A stretch of DNA of 64,000 bases from the NCBI GenBank assembly GCA_030374805.1, contig JARGSG010000253.1, forward strand, positions 40,583-104,582, written 5' to 3'. The DNA comes from Gracilaria gracilis. Taxonomy: Eukaryota; Rhodophyta; Florideophyceae; Gracilariales; Gracilariaceae. The notes under the pieces were generated by a model that searched no databases, was not told where the DNA came from, and saw only the letters and a program-made list of their open reading frames with translations. Position 1 is the first letter of the stretch. Each line of letters starts with the position of its first letter. The translations under genes were made by a program, and so were the position numbers. Positions 1 through 9,636 of the stretch are shown here, piece by piece.

Positions 1-936
1 CGCCACGACAGCGACGCGTTCCGCGCGGCCGCCAGCGGCGCGCGGCTGATACGCGCCGCCGACGCGTGGGCGCTGCTCGGGCTGGCGGAACGCGCCGGCG
101 CACACCGCCTCACGCTCGACGCGTGGCGCCGCTCGCTGGGCGCCGACGCCACCGCCACCGTCGCTGCAGGCGCGCCGCCGCCGCCGCCGCGCGCGCGCCC
201 GTTCGTGCAGCGCTTCCAGACGGCGCGGCGCGCAAACGCGCTGCTGCTGTACGCGGCGGCGTGCGGGCGCGAGTGGCGCGCGGCCGCGGCGGTGGCGGCG
301 GCGGCGGGCGGCGGCGCGAGCGCGGTGCGGCTGCAGGAGGAGGGGCTGCTACTGGCGGCCGCGGGCGACGACGAGTGGGCGCGCTTCGCAGCCGCGCCGG
401 CGGCGTCGGTGCTGACGCGGCGCGCGAACGACTATTGGATGTGGGCGCCGCGCGCAGAGCGGCTGCTGCTGGTGCACGCGCTGCCGGCGTTCCGCACGCG
501 CGCGGCGCCGCACTGCGAGGCGGCGCCGACGCACGCGCCGGCGCAGCTGCCGGCGCGCGCGTTCGTGGAGGCGCAGCTGGCGCTGGCGCTGGCGGACTTG
601 GCGAGCGCAGACGTGCTGCTGTACGGCACGCTGCGGCGCTCGCGCACGTTCCGCGTGCAGCGCTGCGAGCGCTTCCTGCGCGCGGCGCGCCGCATGACGC
701 GCTGGTTCGAGCGCGCCTTCTTGCGCACCGTCGTGCCGCCGCCGCGCCGCTTTCACGAGCGCTACGAAGAGTGCGCCGCCGTGTGGCGCCTCGTGGACGA
801 CGGCGTGGCGCGCGCGCCCGTCGTGCACGACGTGCCTGCGCTGCAGGCGGAGATGTGGCTGGCGCCGTGGCGCGCGCGCCTTAACGACTGGGAAAAGCGC
901 CACAGCGACGCACCGTTCCGCACCACCTCCCCTTAG
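1..936 (+). CDS. Partial GC-rich hypothetical protein (5' end outside window)
   Basis: Reading frame 1 is open from the first base of the window to a TAG at 934-936, giving at least 311 residues, so the gene starts upstream. The overlapping +3 and minus-strand frames encode only Arg/Ala/Gly runs and look like GC shadows. The visible protein is rich in Ala and Arg. It has a Pro-rich linker at about residues 57-63, then a helical-looking region with scattered Trp, Tyr and Phe, ending in a charged tail containing LNDWEKRHSD. I recognise no family and assign no function. It ends 144 bp before the phosphomannose isomerase ATG on the same strand. GC is far above that of genes beyond 2.5 kb. The frame choice is firm; the function is unknown. 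Confidence 0.6.
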   Translation, partial: RHDSDAFRAAASGARLIRAADAWALLGLAERAGAHRLTLDAWRRSLGADATATVAAGAPPPPPRARPFVQRFQTARRANALLLYAAACGREWRAAAAVAAAAGGGASAVRLQEEGLLLAAAGDDEWARFAAAPAASVLTRRANDYWMWAPRAERLLLVHALPAFRTRAAPHCEAAPTHAPAQLPARAFVEAQLALALADLASADVLLYGTLRRSRTFRVQRCERFLRAARRMTRWFERAFLRTVVPPPRRFHERYEECAAVWRLVDDGVARAPVVHDVPALQAEMWLAPWRARLNDWEKRHSDAPFRTTSP

Positions 937-1040
937 ATAACATACGTGTCAACGCCCATCGGGCCGCCGCACCGTCAGCATTCATTCATAACTTGCGCCG
1001 CCTCCGCCGCGTCAAGCTTAGCGCGTCTGCCGCCCGCCGC

Positions 1041-1074
<34 letters not shown>

Positions 1075-1079
1075 CAAAC

Positions 1080-2478
1080 ATGTCGTCGTCGTCGCCCGCA
1101 CCCGCACCCGCACCCGCCGCCGCCGCCGCCGTCGTGCCGCTGCGCGCCGCCGTGCAAAACTACGCGTGGGGGCTACGCGCCGACCGCGACAGTCTGGTGG
1201 CGCGTCTGCACGCGCTCAACGCCGGCGCGTCGGTCTCGCCCGCCGCGCCGTACGCCGAGCTCTGGATCGGCACGCACGCCTCCGGCGCCGCGCACGTCAT
1301 GGCCGAGCCGGCGCTCCCGCTGGCCGAGTTTGTGCGCCGCAGCGCGCACGCGCCCATCCCGTTCCTGCTCAAGGTGCTCAGCGTGGCAAAGCCGCTCAGC
1401 ATCCAGGCGCACCCGCACAAGGCGCTTGCGCGCCGCCTGCATGCCACCAACCCCGCCGCTTACAAGGACGATAACCACAAGCCGGAGATGTGCGTCGCGC
1501 TCACGGGTACGTCAAACTCTCACATCCTCACCCCCCCCTCCGTCTGCTTGTGTGCATCGCTCGCCGCGCCACTAACACCGTCGTGTACACACACTGCGTC
1601 AAGACTTTGAGGGCATGTGTAGCTTCCGCCCGGTCGAGGAGATCCTCGCCCATCTGCGTGCCCACTCCCACCTTTCCGAGCTGTGCGACGGCCACGCCTT
1701 CACCGCCGCTGTCTCCGCTTCGTCCGCTGCCGACCAGAAGAAGGCCGCGCTGCGTCACCTCTTCTCCACCCTCATGAACGCCTCTTCAGACGCCGTCAGC
1801 TCCGCGCTCCACGCCATGCACAAAAAGCTCAAGCTGCTCCCCAATACCACCGACGCCGATCAGCTCTTCATGCAGCTGCTGCATCACTACCCGGCCGACG
1901 TCGGTTGCTTTGCCGCCTATTTGCTCAACTACGTGCACATCAAGCCGGGCCAGGCCTTCTTCATGGCCGCCAACGAGCCGCATGCGTACCTGCTGGGTCA
2001 GTGCGTCGAGATCATGGCCTGCAGTGACAACGTCGTGCGCGCCGGACTCACGCCCAAGTTCAAGGATGTGTCCACCCTCATCGACATGCTCACGTACCAG
2101 GACGCCTATCCACACATCATGCACGGCACCGCCGTCGACCAGTACTCCAAGCTTTATCAGCCGCCTGTGCACGAGTTTCAGCTCATCAACACCGTGCTGC
2201 CGCCGGCCACCACCCACACCCTGTCGCCGCTGCGAGGCCCCACCATCATCTTGTGTTTGGACGGCTGCGGCTGGCTTTGCCAATCGAGCACCTCGTCGGA
2301 AGCTAGCCACCAACAGCACGCGCTGGCACCCGGTCGCATTTACTACGTGCCCGACTCTGTGTCGCTCGTTGTACAAGCAAAAGGCTCCGCCGTGGCTGGC
2401 GCCTCTTCCCCGCACCTGGTCCTTTTCCGCGCTAGTGCTAATCAAAGTAAACTCGTTGCGGCCAACGCAGACGAGTAA
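1080..2478 (+). CDS. MPI: Mannose-6-phosphate isomerase, type I (one intron, 1507-1603)
   Basis: Interconverts mannose 6-phosphate and fructose 6-phosphate, feeding GDP-mannose synthesis; a zinc enzyme, normally cytosolic. The exons 1080-1506 and 1604-2478 join in frame to give 433 residues, a normal length for the family. The 97-bp intron starts GTACGT, carries ACTAAC at 1571-1576 and ends AAG; the join restores the conserved ALTDFEGMCSFRP stretch. Type I zinc-ligand motifs are visible: SIQAHPHK (Gln and His), HKPEM (Glu) and NEPHAYL (His), plus the RAGLTPKFKDV region near the active site. The ATG at 1080 was preferred to the in-frame one at 993, because the 29 intervening residues are an Arg-rich stretch and a poly-Pro run; the longer form cannot be excluded. 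The N-terminus is Ser/Pro/Ala-rich. Confidence 0.92.
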
Positions 2479-2501
2479 ACGCTGCGCCAGCGCTGCTTTT
2501 A

Positions 2502-2984
2502 TTATTCGGTGCATTCGGCTATCACGTGCAACGTTTGCGGCGTTGGCGAGTAGCTTTCGAAATCGCCGCTCGACCCCTTGTCTTCGTCGATGCTCGGCGG
2601 CGGTTTGCGCTTGTTGTTGCCGCTGCTGACAAACTGCGCCGTCGGGCGCAGCAGACAGAAGCTGGCGGCCGTGGGTTCGAGCCACACCGTGAACATTTGC
2701 TTTCCCTGCCGGAGCACTTGCGGCGCCTCGAGCGCGCCCGGCTTGGCATTCATGGCGCCCACGCGGTACACCCTTTCGATGTGCTCGTACAGCCAGTGCT
2801 TGAGCAACTGCAGAGAGTGGCTCAGTTCGAGCTCCGTTTGCGGAAAGGCGCGCGGCACGCTGCTTGGCGCTTGTTCTGAGCTGGCGCTTGTGCGTTTTCT
2901 CTTTGAACGAAAGATGACGGGCAACACGTCTGTTTTGCTCACTTGAAGATGTGAACGTTTGGTGACCCACTTGGAGGTATTCAT
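2502..2984 (-). CDS. Hypothetical protein, convergent with MPI; probable upstream intron
   Basis: A minus-strand frame ends 23 bp after the MPI stop, so the two genes converge tail to tail. The ATG at 2984 gives 160 residues beginning MNTSKWVTKRSH. The frame stays open further upstream, with an ATG at 3125. However, a TACTAAC branch site at 3055-3049, a pyrimidine tract and a CAG at 3017-3015 strongly suggest an intron acceptor there, so residues above 3014 are probably intronic. A possible donor (GTAAGC) lies at 3368-3363, which would leave an untranslated first exon. The protein has a basic segment FRSKRKR, a helical centre (HSLQLLKHWLYEHIERVYRVG) and an acidic Ser-rich tail. I recognise no family. 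The start is uncertain; the reality of the gene is likely. Confidence 0.5.
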   Translation of the reverse strand: MNTSKWVTKRSHLQVSKTDVLPVIFRSKRKRTSASSEQAPSSVPRAFPQTELELSHSLQLLKHWLYEHIERVYRVGAMNAKPGALEAPQVLRQGKQMFTVWLEPTAASFCLLRPTAQFVSSGNNKRKPPPSIDEDKGSSGDFESYSPTPQTLHVIAECTE

Positions 2985-3125
2985 CGTTTGGTAGTACTGA
3001 TGCAAGTGACGGGGCTGTATGGAGTAGGGGTCACACAAAGGGAAGGGAGTTAGTATATTGAACGACAGCACAAGCTGTTTGACCGACATGACGTAGCTTG
3101 CTTGCGTCTCAGCTCTCATAATCAT

Positions 3126-4000
3126 CCCGCATTGAAGCGCTCGCTTGCACAACAATCCCGAATGGAGTGAAATGCGGCGTGGTTGGATATGCCGATCTCC
3201 AAACAGCGGTACTGCTTGGCATGCGAATACCGAGTGAAAAGCAGCCGTGGTTTGGATGTGTACCCGAAATGTGTTGCGTCGAGAGGCTTTCCTAGAACAG
3301 CAATTTTGACATCATCGACAGCAGAGCTACGCCATGTGCAGTGAGGAACGGGGGTGGTTGTCGCTTACCGTTTGAGATCAATGCGAAAGGGCGACGATGA
3401 AATGCTTGTTGCTCACATGGCTATACATCATGATGGCATCGCAGCGCACTCGTAGCTGATGCGTATGTGCGCGGGGGGGGGGGGGGGGCTCTTTCCTTGC
3501 CGACCCACTTCACCTCGTGCGATGCTGCTTGCACACCACCGTTTTACCGTTGGCCAACTCCCGCCGAGGTTGGCTTGCGCTTCGTTCCTTCTCGCCGATC
3601 GCAACTCACATCATTTCAAAAACGAATGCATCCACTGTAAAGCACACTCGTTTCATGCTGTAAGTATTTGACGCGTGTACACGTACAGTGAGCTTGCATT
3701 TAAAAATACGGTTGGTATCCATATCCCATACACTTCATGCAACGGTACCGTCGGTACACGAGTGCACACTGTGCACTGCACAGAGCACACAAGGCGCACT
3801 CGCACACATTGAATGCTGCCATAGGCAATAGCTCATGATACCTTGTACCGAAGGTAGATTCAGTCACAAGGAAAAAAGAGCGATATGTACAGTTTACCAT
3901 TCTTGAACAACGAAAACAGCTGTGTGTAGCTAGAAGCTAAGTTTCCATTCTGCTGGTCGCCAAACATACCGCCTCAGCTTTGCTCAACAAGCGCACTCAA
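3126..4000. other. Intergenic region between the unknown gene and flavodoxin
   Basis: No convincing coding frame is seen. The short open frames here have non-ATG starts or unremarkable composition. It contains the probable upstream intron of the 2502-2984 gene, a 16-base G run, and the 3' flank of the flavodoxin gene. Confidence 0.5.
3473..3488 (+). repeat. Homopolymeric G run
   Basis: Sixteen consecutive G residues follow GC at 3471-3472. It is a simple mononucleotide tract in noncoding DNA; its exact length may be a sequencing or assembly uncertainty. Confidence 0.85.
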
Positions 4001-4675
4001 TTAAACACCAGCCTCCTGCGCAACCTGCTCGCACCAACTTTTCACGCGATCCTCCGTCTCGACGCCGGCATTCACGTGATCAATTGCCAACCCCAGAAAC
4101 ATTCCGTCTCTGACCGACTTGCTTTCCGAGAAGTCGCACCCGTCCTCCGCCGTGTACCCGATCATCTTGGCGCCCATCTTCTGGAAGCCGTCGTGCATTT
4201 CTTCGATGGCATCACAAAAATTGTCGCCATACCCAACACCGTCGCCCAGCCCGAACACCGCCACGGGCATATCGCTCAGCTCAATGTTCTCAAGCTCGCC
4301 GTACAAGAACTCGTCCCATTCCGTCCCTGTGCGCTCCGTGTGTGCGCCAGTGTTCCAGGTGGGCGCGCCCACCACCAGCGCCTCGTACTCGCATATGGCC
4401 GCGGCATCCACGTCGGATATCTCCTTTGGGTCGTCTGCCTTTGAGCCGAGGCAGTCCTTGCACATGGCAGCAACCTCTTCTGTGTTGCCGGTCACGCTGG
4501 AGTAAAGAATACCGATCTTCATCGCCGCGCCCGGAAAATGGCGCACCGCGCAACCGCCCTTTCGAACATTCACTTTCTGCGGCCTGTGCACGAACGAAGT
4601 GGTGTGTAGCTTGTGCATGGACGCGCGAGATGCATGTGACAGCACGGGCGTCACACAATTGAAAGCCGCAACCAT
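4001..4675 (-). CDS. fld: Plastid-targeted long-chain flavodoxin precursor
   Basis: An FMN protein that can replace ferredoxin as electron carrier from photosystem I, typically when iron is scarce; acts in the plastid stroma. The chosen ATG at 4675 gives 224 residues: a ~51-residue N-terminal extension beginning MVAAFNC, rich in Ser, His, Arg and Ala and resembling a red-algal transit peptide, then a 173-residue flavodoxin. Its FMN phosphate loop reads SSVTGNTEEVA, the first isoalloxazine-flanking loop APTWNTGA supplies Trp, and the second, GLGDGVGYGDNF, supplies Tyr. The inserted segment before the last helix marks it as long-chain. The frame runs upstream to a non-ATG codon at 4753, which is not a plausible start. 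No intron is seen. The mature part closely resembles the Chondrus crispus protein as I remember it. Confidence 0.93.
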   Translation of the reverse strand: MVAAFNCVTPVLSHASRASMHKLHTTSFVHRPQKVNVRKGGCAVRHFPGAAMKIGILYSSVTGNTEEVAAMCKDCLGSKADDPKEISDVDAAAICEYEALVVGAPTWNTGAHTERTGTEWDEFLYGELENIELSDMPVAVFGLGDGVGYGDNFCDAIEEMHDGFQKMGAKMIGYTAEDGCDFSESKSVRDGMFLGLAIDHVNAGVETEDRVKSWCEQVAQEAGV

Positions 4676-5663
4676 TTCTGCAGCAGCGTAAAACGTTCTG
4701 GCCGGATGAGCAGATGAATCGCGCGCGAGAAGCACAGATGCACTGAAAAGCAAGCCAACCGTGATGTGCTCTCAAGTGGCTATGGGACCGGACCGGTGAA
4801 GCCTTATAAACGCCGCGCGTGAGTGGTAGTGGAGCACATCTGTCCCTGTGGCTCCCCGAGATCTTCGGGAGATGAGGAGCAGTGTGTGAGACCCTCACTG
4901 AGAGAGCCACACCAACCTCACAAACTCGCGAACGGCCTCATCATGGTGTAGCCTTACTGAGCTCATCATCTAACGGCGTGTTCGCGAAGCGGCAAAACAC
5001 GAAACCCGCACGAATAAGCAACCCTTGGACAGGCGCTGTGCTTGTTGTGTGCTCCTTGCCGTGGCGTGAACATCGCCCGTTGGCGGCTTTAATTGGCAAA
5101 CACGGACGAAGTCTTGCGGCCGGCACGCGGGCGCACAGTGAGTGACGCCGTTGTGGGGTGTCAGCACGAGCACTGCCGCATTTGCGCTCATGGATGATCC
5201 CTGCATGAAAATGAACATGCCTCCATCCCCTTTCGTGTTTATAGCGTTAGGAACGCTACCCTTGGTACCTTCGGACGTGTACTATACAGTAGATAGATAG
5301 GCTGTGGACAGCAACCGGGTCGGCAATGCCAAAACACGCTGTTTTTGACTCTTCTCGTTTACCCTGCCCTTTGTAGCCCACTGTTTGTAATGATGCTGGA
5401 CAGTAGCGCTCAAGCACGCTCATTTGAGCGACGCTACGCTCACATGCCTCATCAACACAACCCGCCCCCTAAACAATAGCACCATGAATGGCTTCTGGTT
5501 CTAACCGTCCTAAACAGTTGCACCCAACTCCCTCTACTAGCTCTTAGTTTCTACTCATTCGCTCAAGCCTGTTGCATTCGGATGCATAGTAAAGGGTTAC
5601 TTTTAGAACTTGCATACACCTTATATATTTACCAACGCAATCAAACGCTTCATCTGGCTCTTG
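4676..5663. other. Intergenic region between flavodoxin and the Rieske-like gene
   Basis: Contains the flavodoxin promoter side (4676 to ~4900) and the 3' flank of the Rieske-like gene. An 87-codon plus-strand frame at 4882-5145 does start with ATG but is compositionally unremarkable and has no recognisable domain, so it is not called. Confidence 0.45.
4803..4810 (-). promoter_or_regulatory. Possible TATA box of the flavodoxin gene
   Basis: The minus strand reads TTTATAAG here, about 130 bp upstream of the flavodoxin ATG at 4675. The position suits a core promoter with a ~100-nt leader, but nothing else supports it. Confidence 0.3.
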
Positions 5664-6387
5664 TCAGTAGTAGGAACCGTCTGCCTTGCCTGAGGCATCC
5701 AAAATGCCCTTCCAATACTTTTGCTCGTATTGCGCCCTGGCATTCACGTTAACAAGCACTTGTATCATTCCCATGGATTCCCTCACTTGATATGAGGGCA
5801 CCGCAATGGCATCAGGAAACAGCAAACGAAGAACACTAGAAACTATCAGCGGAGAAGGAAGCCAACTGTTCCTGTCTTTCACCTGTCCCGTGCTGACGTC
5901 GAACAACGTCCCATTCTGCGGGCACTTAATGTAGAAGCCACTCTGCCACAAATCAAACCAAAACAACACATGTGGTTAGCAACAACAGACTGCAGACTGC
6001 AGGTGCATACATCTTTGACTCGTGAAAGACACAGAAACGTACGCTGTCTTCCGCAACTTCCAAACCGCTAAGAGGAACTCCCAGCGGCGGTCCCTTGTTT
6101 CCAAGTGCAAACACTTCGCCGTTCGGTGCGCAGGCAATGCACACGTCGAGGCCTGCAAGGAATACGCCCTTTGTTCTTCCTGCTCTTATTTCAGAAATAG
6201 GTATCGCATCCACCCATGCAAGTTGCTCCGGCACGGGATCGGCGCTGGCCGTGCACACTGGGATACCACGAACTTGTTTCGGTGTGCGTTTTGCCAGAGT
6301 CCTGCTTTTACATGTGTCTCGAAAGGAACAGGTTTTGAGTGAAACACAGCCAGTTCCTATTGCGCCGATGAAGCATGCTGATACCAT
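5664..6387 (-). CDS. Plastid Rieske-like protein without Fe-S ligands (PSB33/TEF5-like), one intron 5943-6042
   Basis: Exons 6387-6043 and 5942-5664 join in phase 0 to give 207 residues. The 100-bp intron has a GTACGT donor, a GCTAAC branch and a CAG acceptor. The N-terminus (MVSACFIGAIG, then basic and Ser/Thr-rich) looks like a plastid transit peptide. Next comes a Rieske fold signature: ACAPNGEVFALGN, GPPLGVPLSG, then YIKCPQNGTLFDVSTGQV. In true Rieske proteins these boxes are CPHxG and CPWHG; here the first Cys and His are Gly and Pro, and the second His is Asn, leaving one of four ligands. A ligand-free Rieske-like domain in a plastid protein matches what is known of PSB33/TEF5, which stabilises photosystem II supercomplexes. 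That assignment is inference. The frame upstream of 6387 opens only at a GTG. Confidence 0.65.
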
Positions 6388-7228
6388 TTTGCTCTTCAGC
6401 GAACACTTGCAAGGAGACAGGGCCTTGGGCTGTGATGCGCGCAATGTCTGGCCCTTGACCTGCAGCCGCTTCGATATCACAGCTTTTACCGGCTTCGAAG
6501 CAGCTGTGTCAGTTGGCTAAAAACAAAATGGTTTAACGGCAGCATTTCCGGGTGAGGTGAATGAAAGCGTTTCGGAGCAACCGTCATTGATGCGCAAAGC
6601 CAGTTTTTGTTCTACCGCCAACAATTGAAGAAGTGCGTATCTTGCGAGACTCTTCAACTACATTAATTCTTGCGGCAAGCTGCTCGACATCTCGCTGCCT
6701 TCCTCTCCTCCCGAATTTCTTCCTGCGGCATGCCGCACGAAGTGGGTTGAACATGAAAGTAATTCTGTCTGTAGTCATTTCTACAATCGACCAACTTCAT
6801 CTTCTCGGTTAGCATCCCGATGAAAACAATAATAAATTATAAAATTAAATGACTCAGGAAGAATTAAAGAAATAGATATATCTGTGATGCTCCTGTTTCT
6901 GGACCTCAGAGCTTGATCTTCTCTTCGATGGTTGTGCCACTACTGTACCGTTGCACTATCGGTCATCTTCAGAAAACCTATGTGTCGATGTATCGCGTGT
7001 TCTTGCAGTTTTCGAGCGGCTTTCAGGCTCCTGAGCACCCCTTGAGAGTACCCGAGCACACTGAAAGAGATGATCCATAAAAGCTGTATCTATCCCCTTG
7101 CAACTTCTCAGACCAGCGCATACCGTCTCCTTCGCCCAGTCCGTACCACAGTCTTCGAGGAACAGGAGAATTTTTGACGCGTTCGAGGTCTTTTCTTTGT
7201 CATTCCCCTGGTCCTCATCGATTGTTTA
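6388..7228. promoter_or_regulatory. Shared upstream region of two divergent genes
   Basis: Lies between the starts of the minus-strand Rieske-like gene and the plus-strand gene at 7229, so it should hold both promoters. Weak AT-rich patches occur at 6820-6850. I see no convincing core element and no coding frame with a plausible start. Confidence 0.35.
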
Positions 7229-8093
7229 ATGGCACCATTAGATGTATCGGCAACAGAAAAACATGTGTGGCTTGCGTTCACCCCGGCCGCGTTACCTGGA
7301 GCAAACATGGAATCATTCCGAACCCAGACAAGTACTGTGCCGACCATTACAAGCAGATTCAATGCACGAAGATTCGCACCTATCCATCCTCTCCGTTTCG
7401 CCAACTGCCGCAGCGCTACCAAAGTGAAGTGCGTCATGGGTGAGACGTCAGGAGTGATTCAAAACGCAAGCGCTGCTATTCATGTGTCTTTTGAGAAAGT
7501 AAGTGTTAAATCTGGAATAATCCAGAATTGTACTTCCAACCTCCTTTCCCTGTGATATAACTTTACTGACGGTTGAACTTTCCCCCTTTATAATTTCGAA
7601 GGCTTTGAAGGAGCTTAGGCGCCCCGACGGGCCGGCGACTCCATTCGTAAATTGTCGACAAATTGTGGCCGCTATTCTAGTCAGCAAAGGAACCCTGATT
7701 TCTGCCAGTCAATTCCTAGATGAAGTCCTCCGCTATCAGCACACTAACGAAAACTGCTCACTGCCCATGTTATCAATGCGTCAGAGGGAAATCGTACCGG
7801 CATTTGTTAAACTCGTTTACTCCGTGGACACCTTTTTTGCTCTCACGCCGAGACAGCGGATGAAACTACCACAGCAATTTCGATCGGAACAATTTCATAA
7901 TCTTCTTCGCCTGCAATCCCGCTTGAGACAGGGCCGGAGTGTGGCTTTAATGGCAATGGAAGAGTATCTGATGGATATATTTAATAGTTGCAACGAATTA
8001 GAAGTTGCTTCCAGACGAACTCTTCCTAGGCGTTGGACGAATATTATCTCAAGTCTAGTTCTTGAACTGAAAGATTCAGTAGATTCCTCATAG
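7229..8093 (+). CDS. Hypothetical protein with possible transit peptide, one intron 7499-7601
   Basis: Exon 7229-7498 and exon 7602-8093 join in phase 0 to give 253 residues. The 103-bp intron has a GTAAGT donor, an ACTGAC branch at 7565-7570, a pyrimidine tract and an AAG acceptor. Translation may instead start at the second ATG (7307), whose product begins MESFRTQTSTVPTITSRFN and is basic and Ser/Thr-rich, like a red-algal plastid transit peptide. The mature part is mostly helical, with a conserved-looking core (NCRQIVAAILVSKG; REIVPAFVKLVYSVDTFFAL) and a basic segment LLRLQSRLRQGRS. No transmembrane segment or known motif is visible. I recognise no family. The gene is divergent from the Rieske-like gene and convergent with the membrane protein at 8542. 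Confidence 0.6.
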
Positions 8094-8541
8094 AATTGTA
8101 TTAAATGTGCCTCTCCTTCCGTCCATTTCGAGACTTTTCTCTTCTTCGGAGCACTTGACAATTGCCCTTCACAAAGGGATTGTCTTCGAGAAGAGGCTTG
8201 GATTGGATAGCAAACTTGTAAGGCACATAGATCTGACACTCTTCTGTGCCCACAAATTCAATCAGCAAGTGTATGCACTTCCACTTCTTTAGTACTTAAT
8301 TAGTCGCAACGCTCAACTCGCATTTCGGCGTGCTCGGTAGCACCGATTGGAAGTTCAGGCCGATTAATCAAATACCTGGTCCTCATTAATCTACCCAATC
8401 TACGCCCGTGTTGAAAAGACATCCTGGTTTACGTACCGTTGGCACCTCAGATACAAGACGTTTTATGATTGTAGGGGTTCAGCAAGTAGTTTTTCTGTTC
8501 CTACTGCCGTTCATTGTCTCGAAGAATAGGTGAAATAGATA
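8094..8541. other. Intergenic region between convergent genes
   Basis: About 450 bp between two convergent stop codons. Nothing beyond probable 3' untranslated sequence is seen. Confidence 0.4.
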
Positions 8542-9636
8542 CTAAAGCCTCCATCGAAGACTACGCGATTTCGTCAAATCGGACGAAACGACAAACTGTT
8601 CTTTCTCCAAGTGCCTCTGAGAAACCACTGGATTCTTGCATCCCAAGAATCTTTCAGGGAGAACAGTTTTCTGTGGCCAATGCAAAGGGTTGCTAATGTC
8701 AAAGCATATCTGAGAGCGAAAGAAAAACCTCGGCACCACTGCGAGCAAGGATAGAGCAGATACCGTTAAGAATGCATAGAGAAATCCGTCTGGCACAATC
8801 GTAGCATCGACCTCATTTCTGAAATCACACATACCCACACCCTCCGTAGTGAACACTTCTCGACGTAGCGAGATTGGATTTGGCCATGACTGGGAGAATA
8901 GGATCACCGCCCTCCTCGCAAACTCGTTTTCCAGTCCAGTGAAGTCGAAGTATACATCGGTGTGCCAAACGGGTAAAAGGTTTCTATTGTTAGTCACATT
9001 CGACAGGATCGAAGTATTAGACGAGTAGGTGAAGGTCACCCTTGTCCCATTTGTATACAAGAACGCACAAGCTTCAGTTTGGTCCTCAGGTGCAGCTTGC
9101 TCGGGATAGACCGCACACCCTGTGAAGAAATCAGCAGGAAGAGGCTCAGGTGGGGCGTCGTTGGGCGAAAACGAATACAACAAGTCCGTGCATTGAGTTA
9201 CAAATTCTTCACCGTCACGGAACAGATTCCCCGCTCTTTGTTGAATGACAGTGCTATTCGCGTCAGTACCATTCATGTCAAGGCATCGAAGTAGAATGAT
9301 GCTCGACAGAGATGTTGAATTGCTGAAGCCTTGTCGTCTCCCCCCAGAGCTCAGAGAAGTACAATTCCTTTTCTCCCATCTAGTCAAAATCGTGGGGTCG
9401 CTGGAAAACGAGATGAGGACTTCGAGGATGATGAAAATTGCCGTGGTAGCAGCGAATAGCAGCCTCGTGCGAGTTTGGTGGTTTCGCACATTAATCGATG
9501 CGCGTCTTTGAAGCGATTTACTCTCGAAAAAACAATTCCAGCGCAGTGCGCCGGATAGGAGGGCAACTTCGGAGGCGGCGGAGATAAATGTGAAGATGAG
9601 ACTGACATACTGTGACTTAAGCTGGAAAACCACCAT
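8542..9636 (-). CDS. Multi-pass membrane protein, paralogue 1 of a divergent pair
   Basis: 364 residues in one exon from an ATG at 9636. Hydrophobic segments lie at about residues 10-33, 60-80 and 285-308. Between the second and third is a ~200-residue region with several Cys and N-glycosylation sequons (NCT, NST, NGT, NVT), so it probably faces the cell exterior or organelle lumen. After the third segment is a short tail beginning FRSQICFDISNPLHWPQK. The protein aligns with the one encoded at 10179-11240 along its length: the N-terminus (LKSQ...ASLIF...SAASE), the middle (HTDVYFD..G.E.EFA.RAV) and the NPLHW tail agree. The genes are head to head, separated by 542 bp. No known family is recognised and no function is assigned. 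Confidence 0.78.
   Translation of the reverse strand: MVVFQLKSQYVSLIFTFISAASEVALLSGALRWNCFFESKSLQRRASINVRNHQTRTRLLFAATTAIFIILEVLISFSSDPTILTRWEKRNCTSLSSGGRRQGFSNSTSLSSIILLRCLDMNGTDANSTVIQQRAGNLFRDGEEFVTQCTDLLYSFSPNDAPPEPLPADFFTGCAVYPEQAAPEDQTEACAFLYTNGTRVTFTYSSNTSILSNVTNNRNLLPVWHTDVYFDFTGLENEFARRAVILFSQSWPNPISLRREVFTTEGVGMCDFRNEVDATIVPDGFLYAFLTVSALSLLAVVPRFFFRSQICFDISNPLHWPQKTVLPERFLGCKNPVVSQRHLEKEQFVVSSDLTKSRSLRWRL

Noticed and set aside
66-903. Overlapping long frames in the GC-rich start (plus frame 3 and minus strand)
   Set aside because: Arg/Ala/Gly-only composition typical of GC shadows; frame 1 is open from the window edge and has balanced composition.
1786-2970. 394-codon minus-strand frame across MPI
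   Set aside because: Overlaps a firmly identified enzyme and has shadow composition; no domain seen.
3459-3900. Small frames near the G run
   Set aside because: Short and without homology-like motifs; noncoding context between genes.
4882-5145. 87-codon frame upstream of flavodoxin
   Set aside because: No domain, low-complexity composition and no supporting promoter or splice signal.
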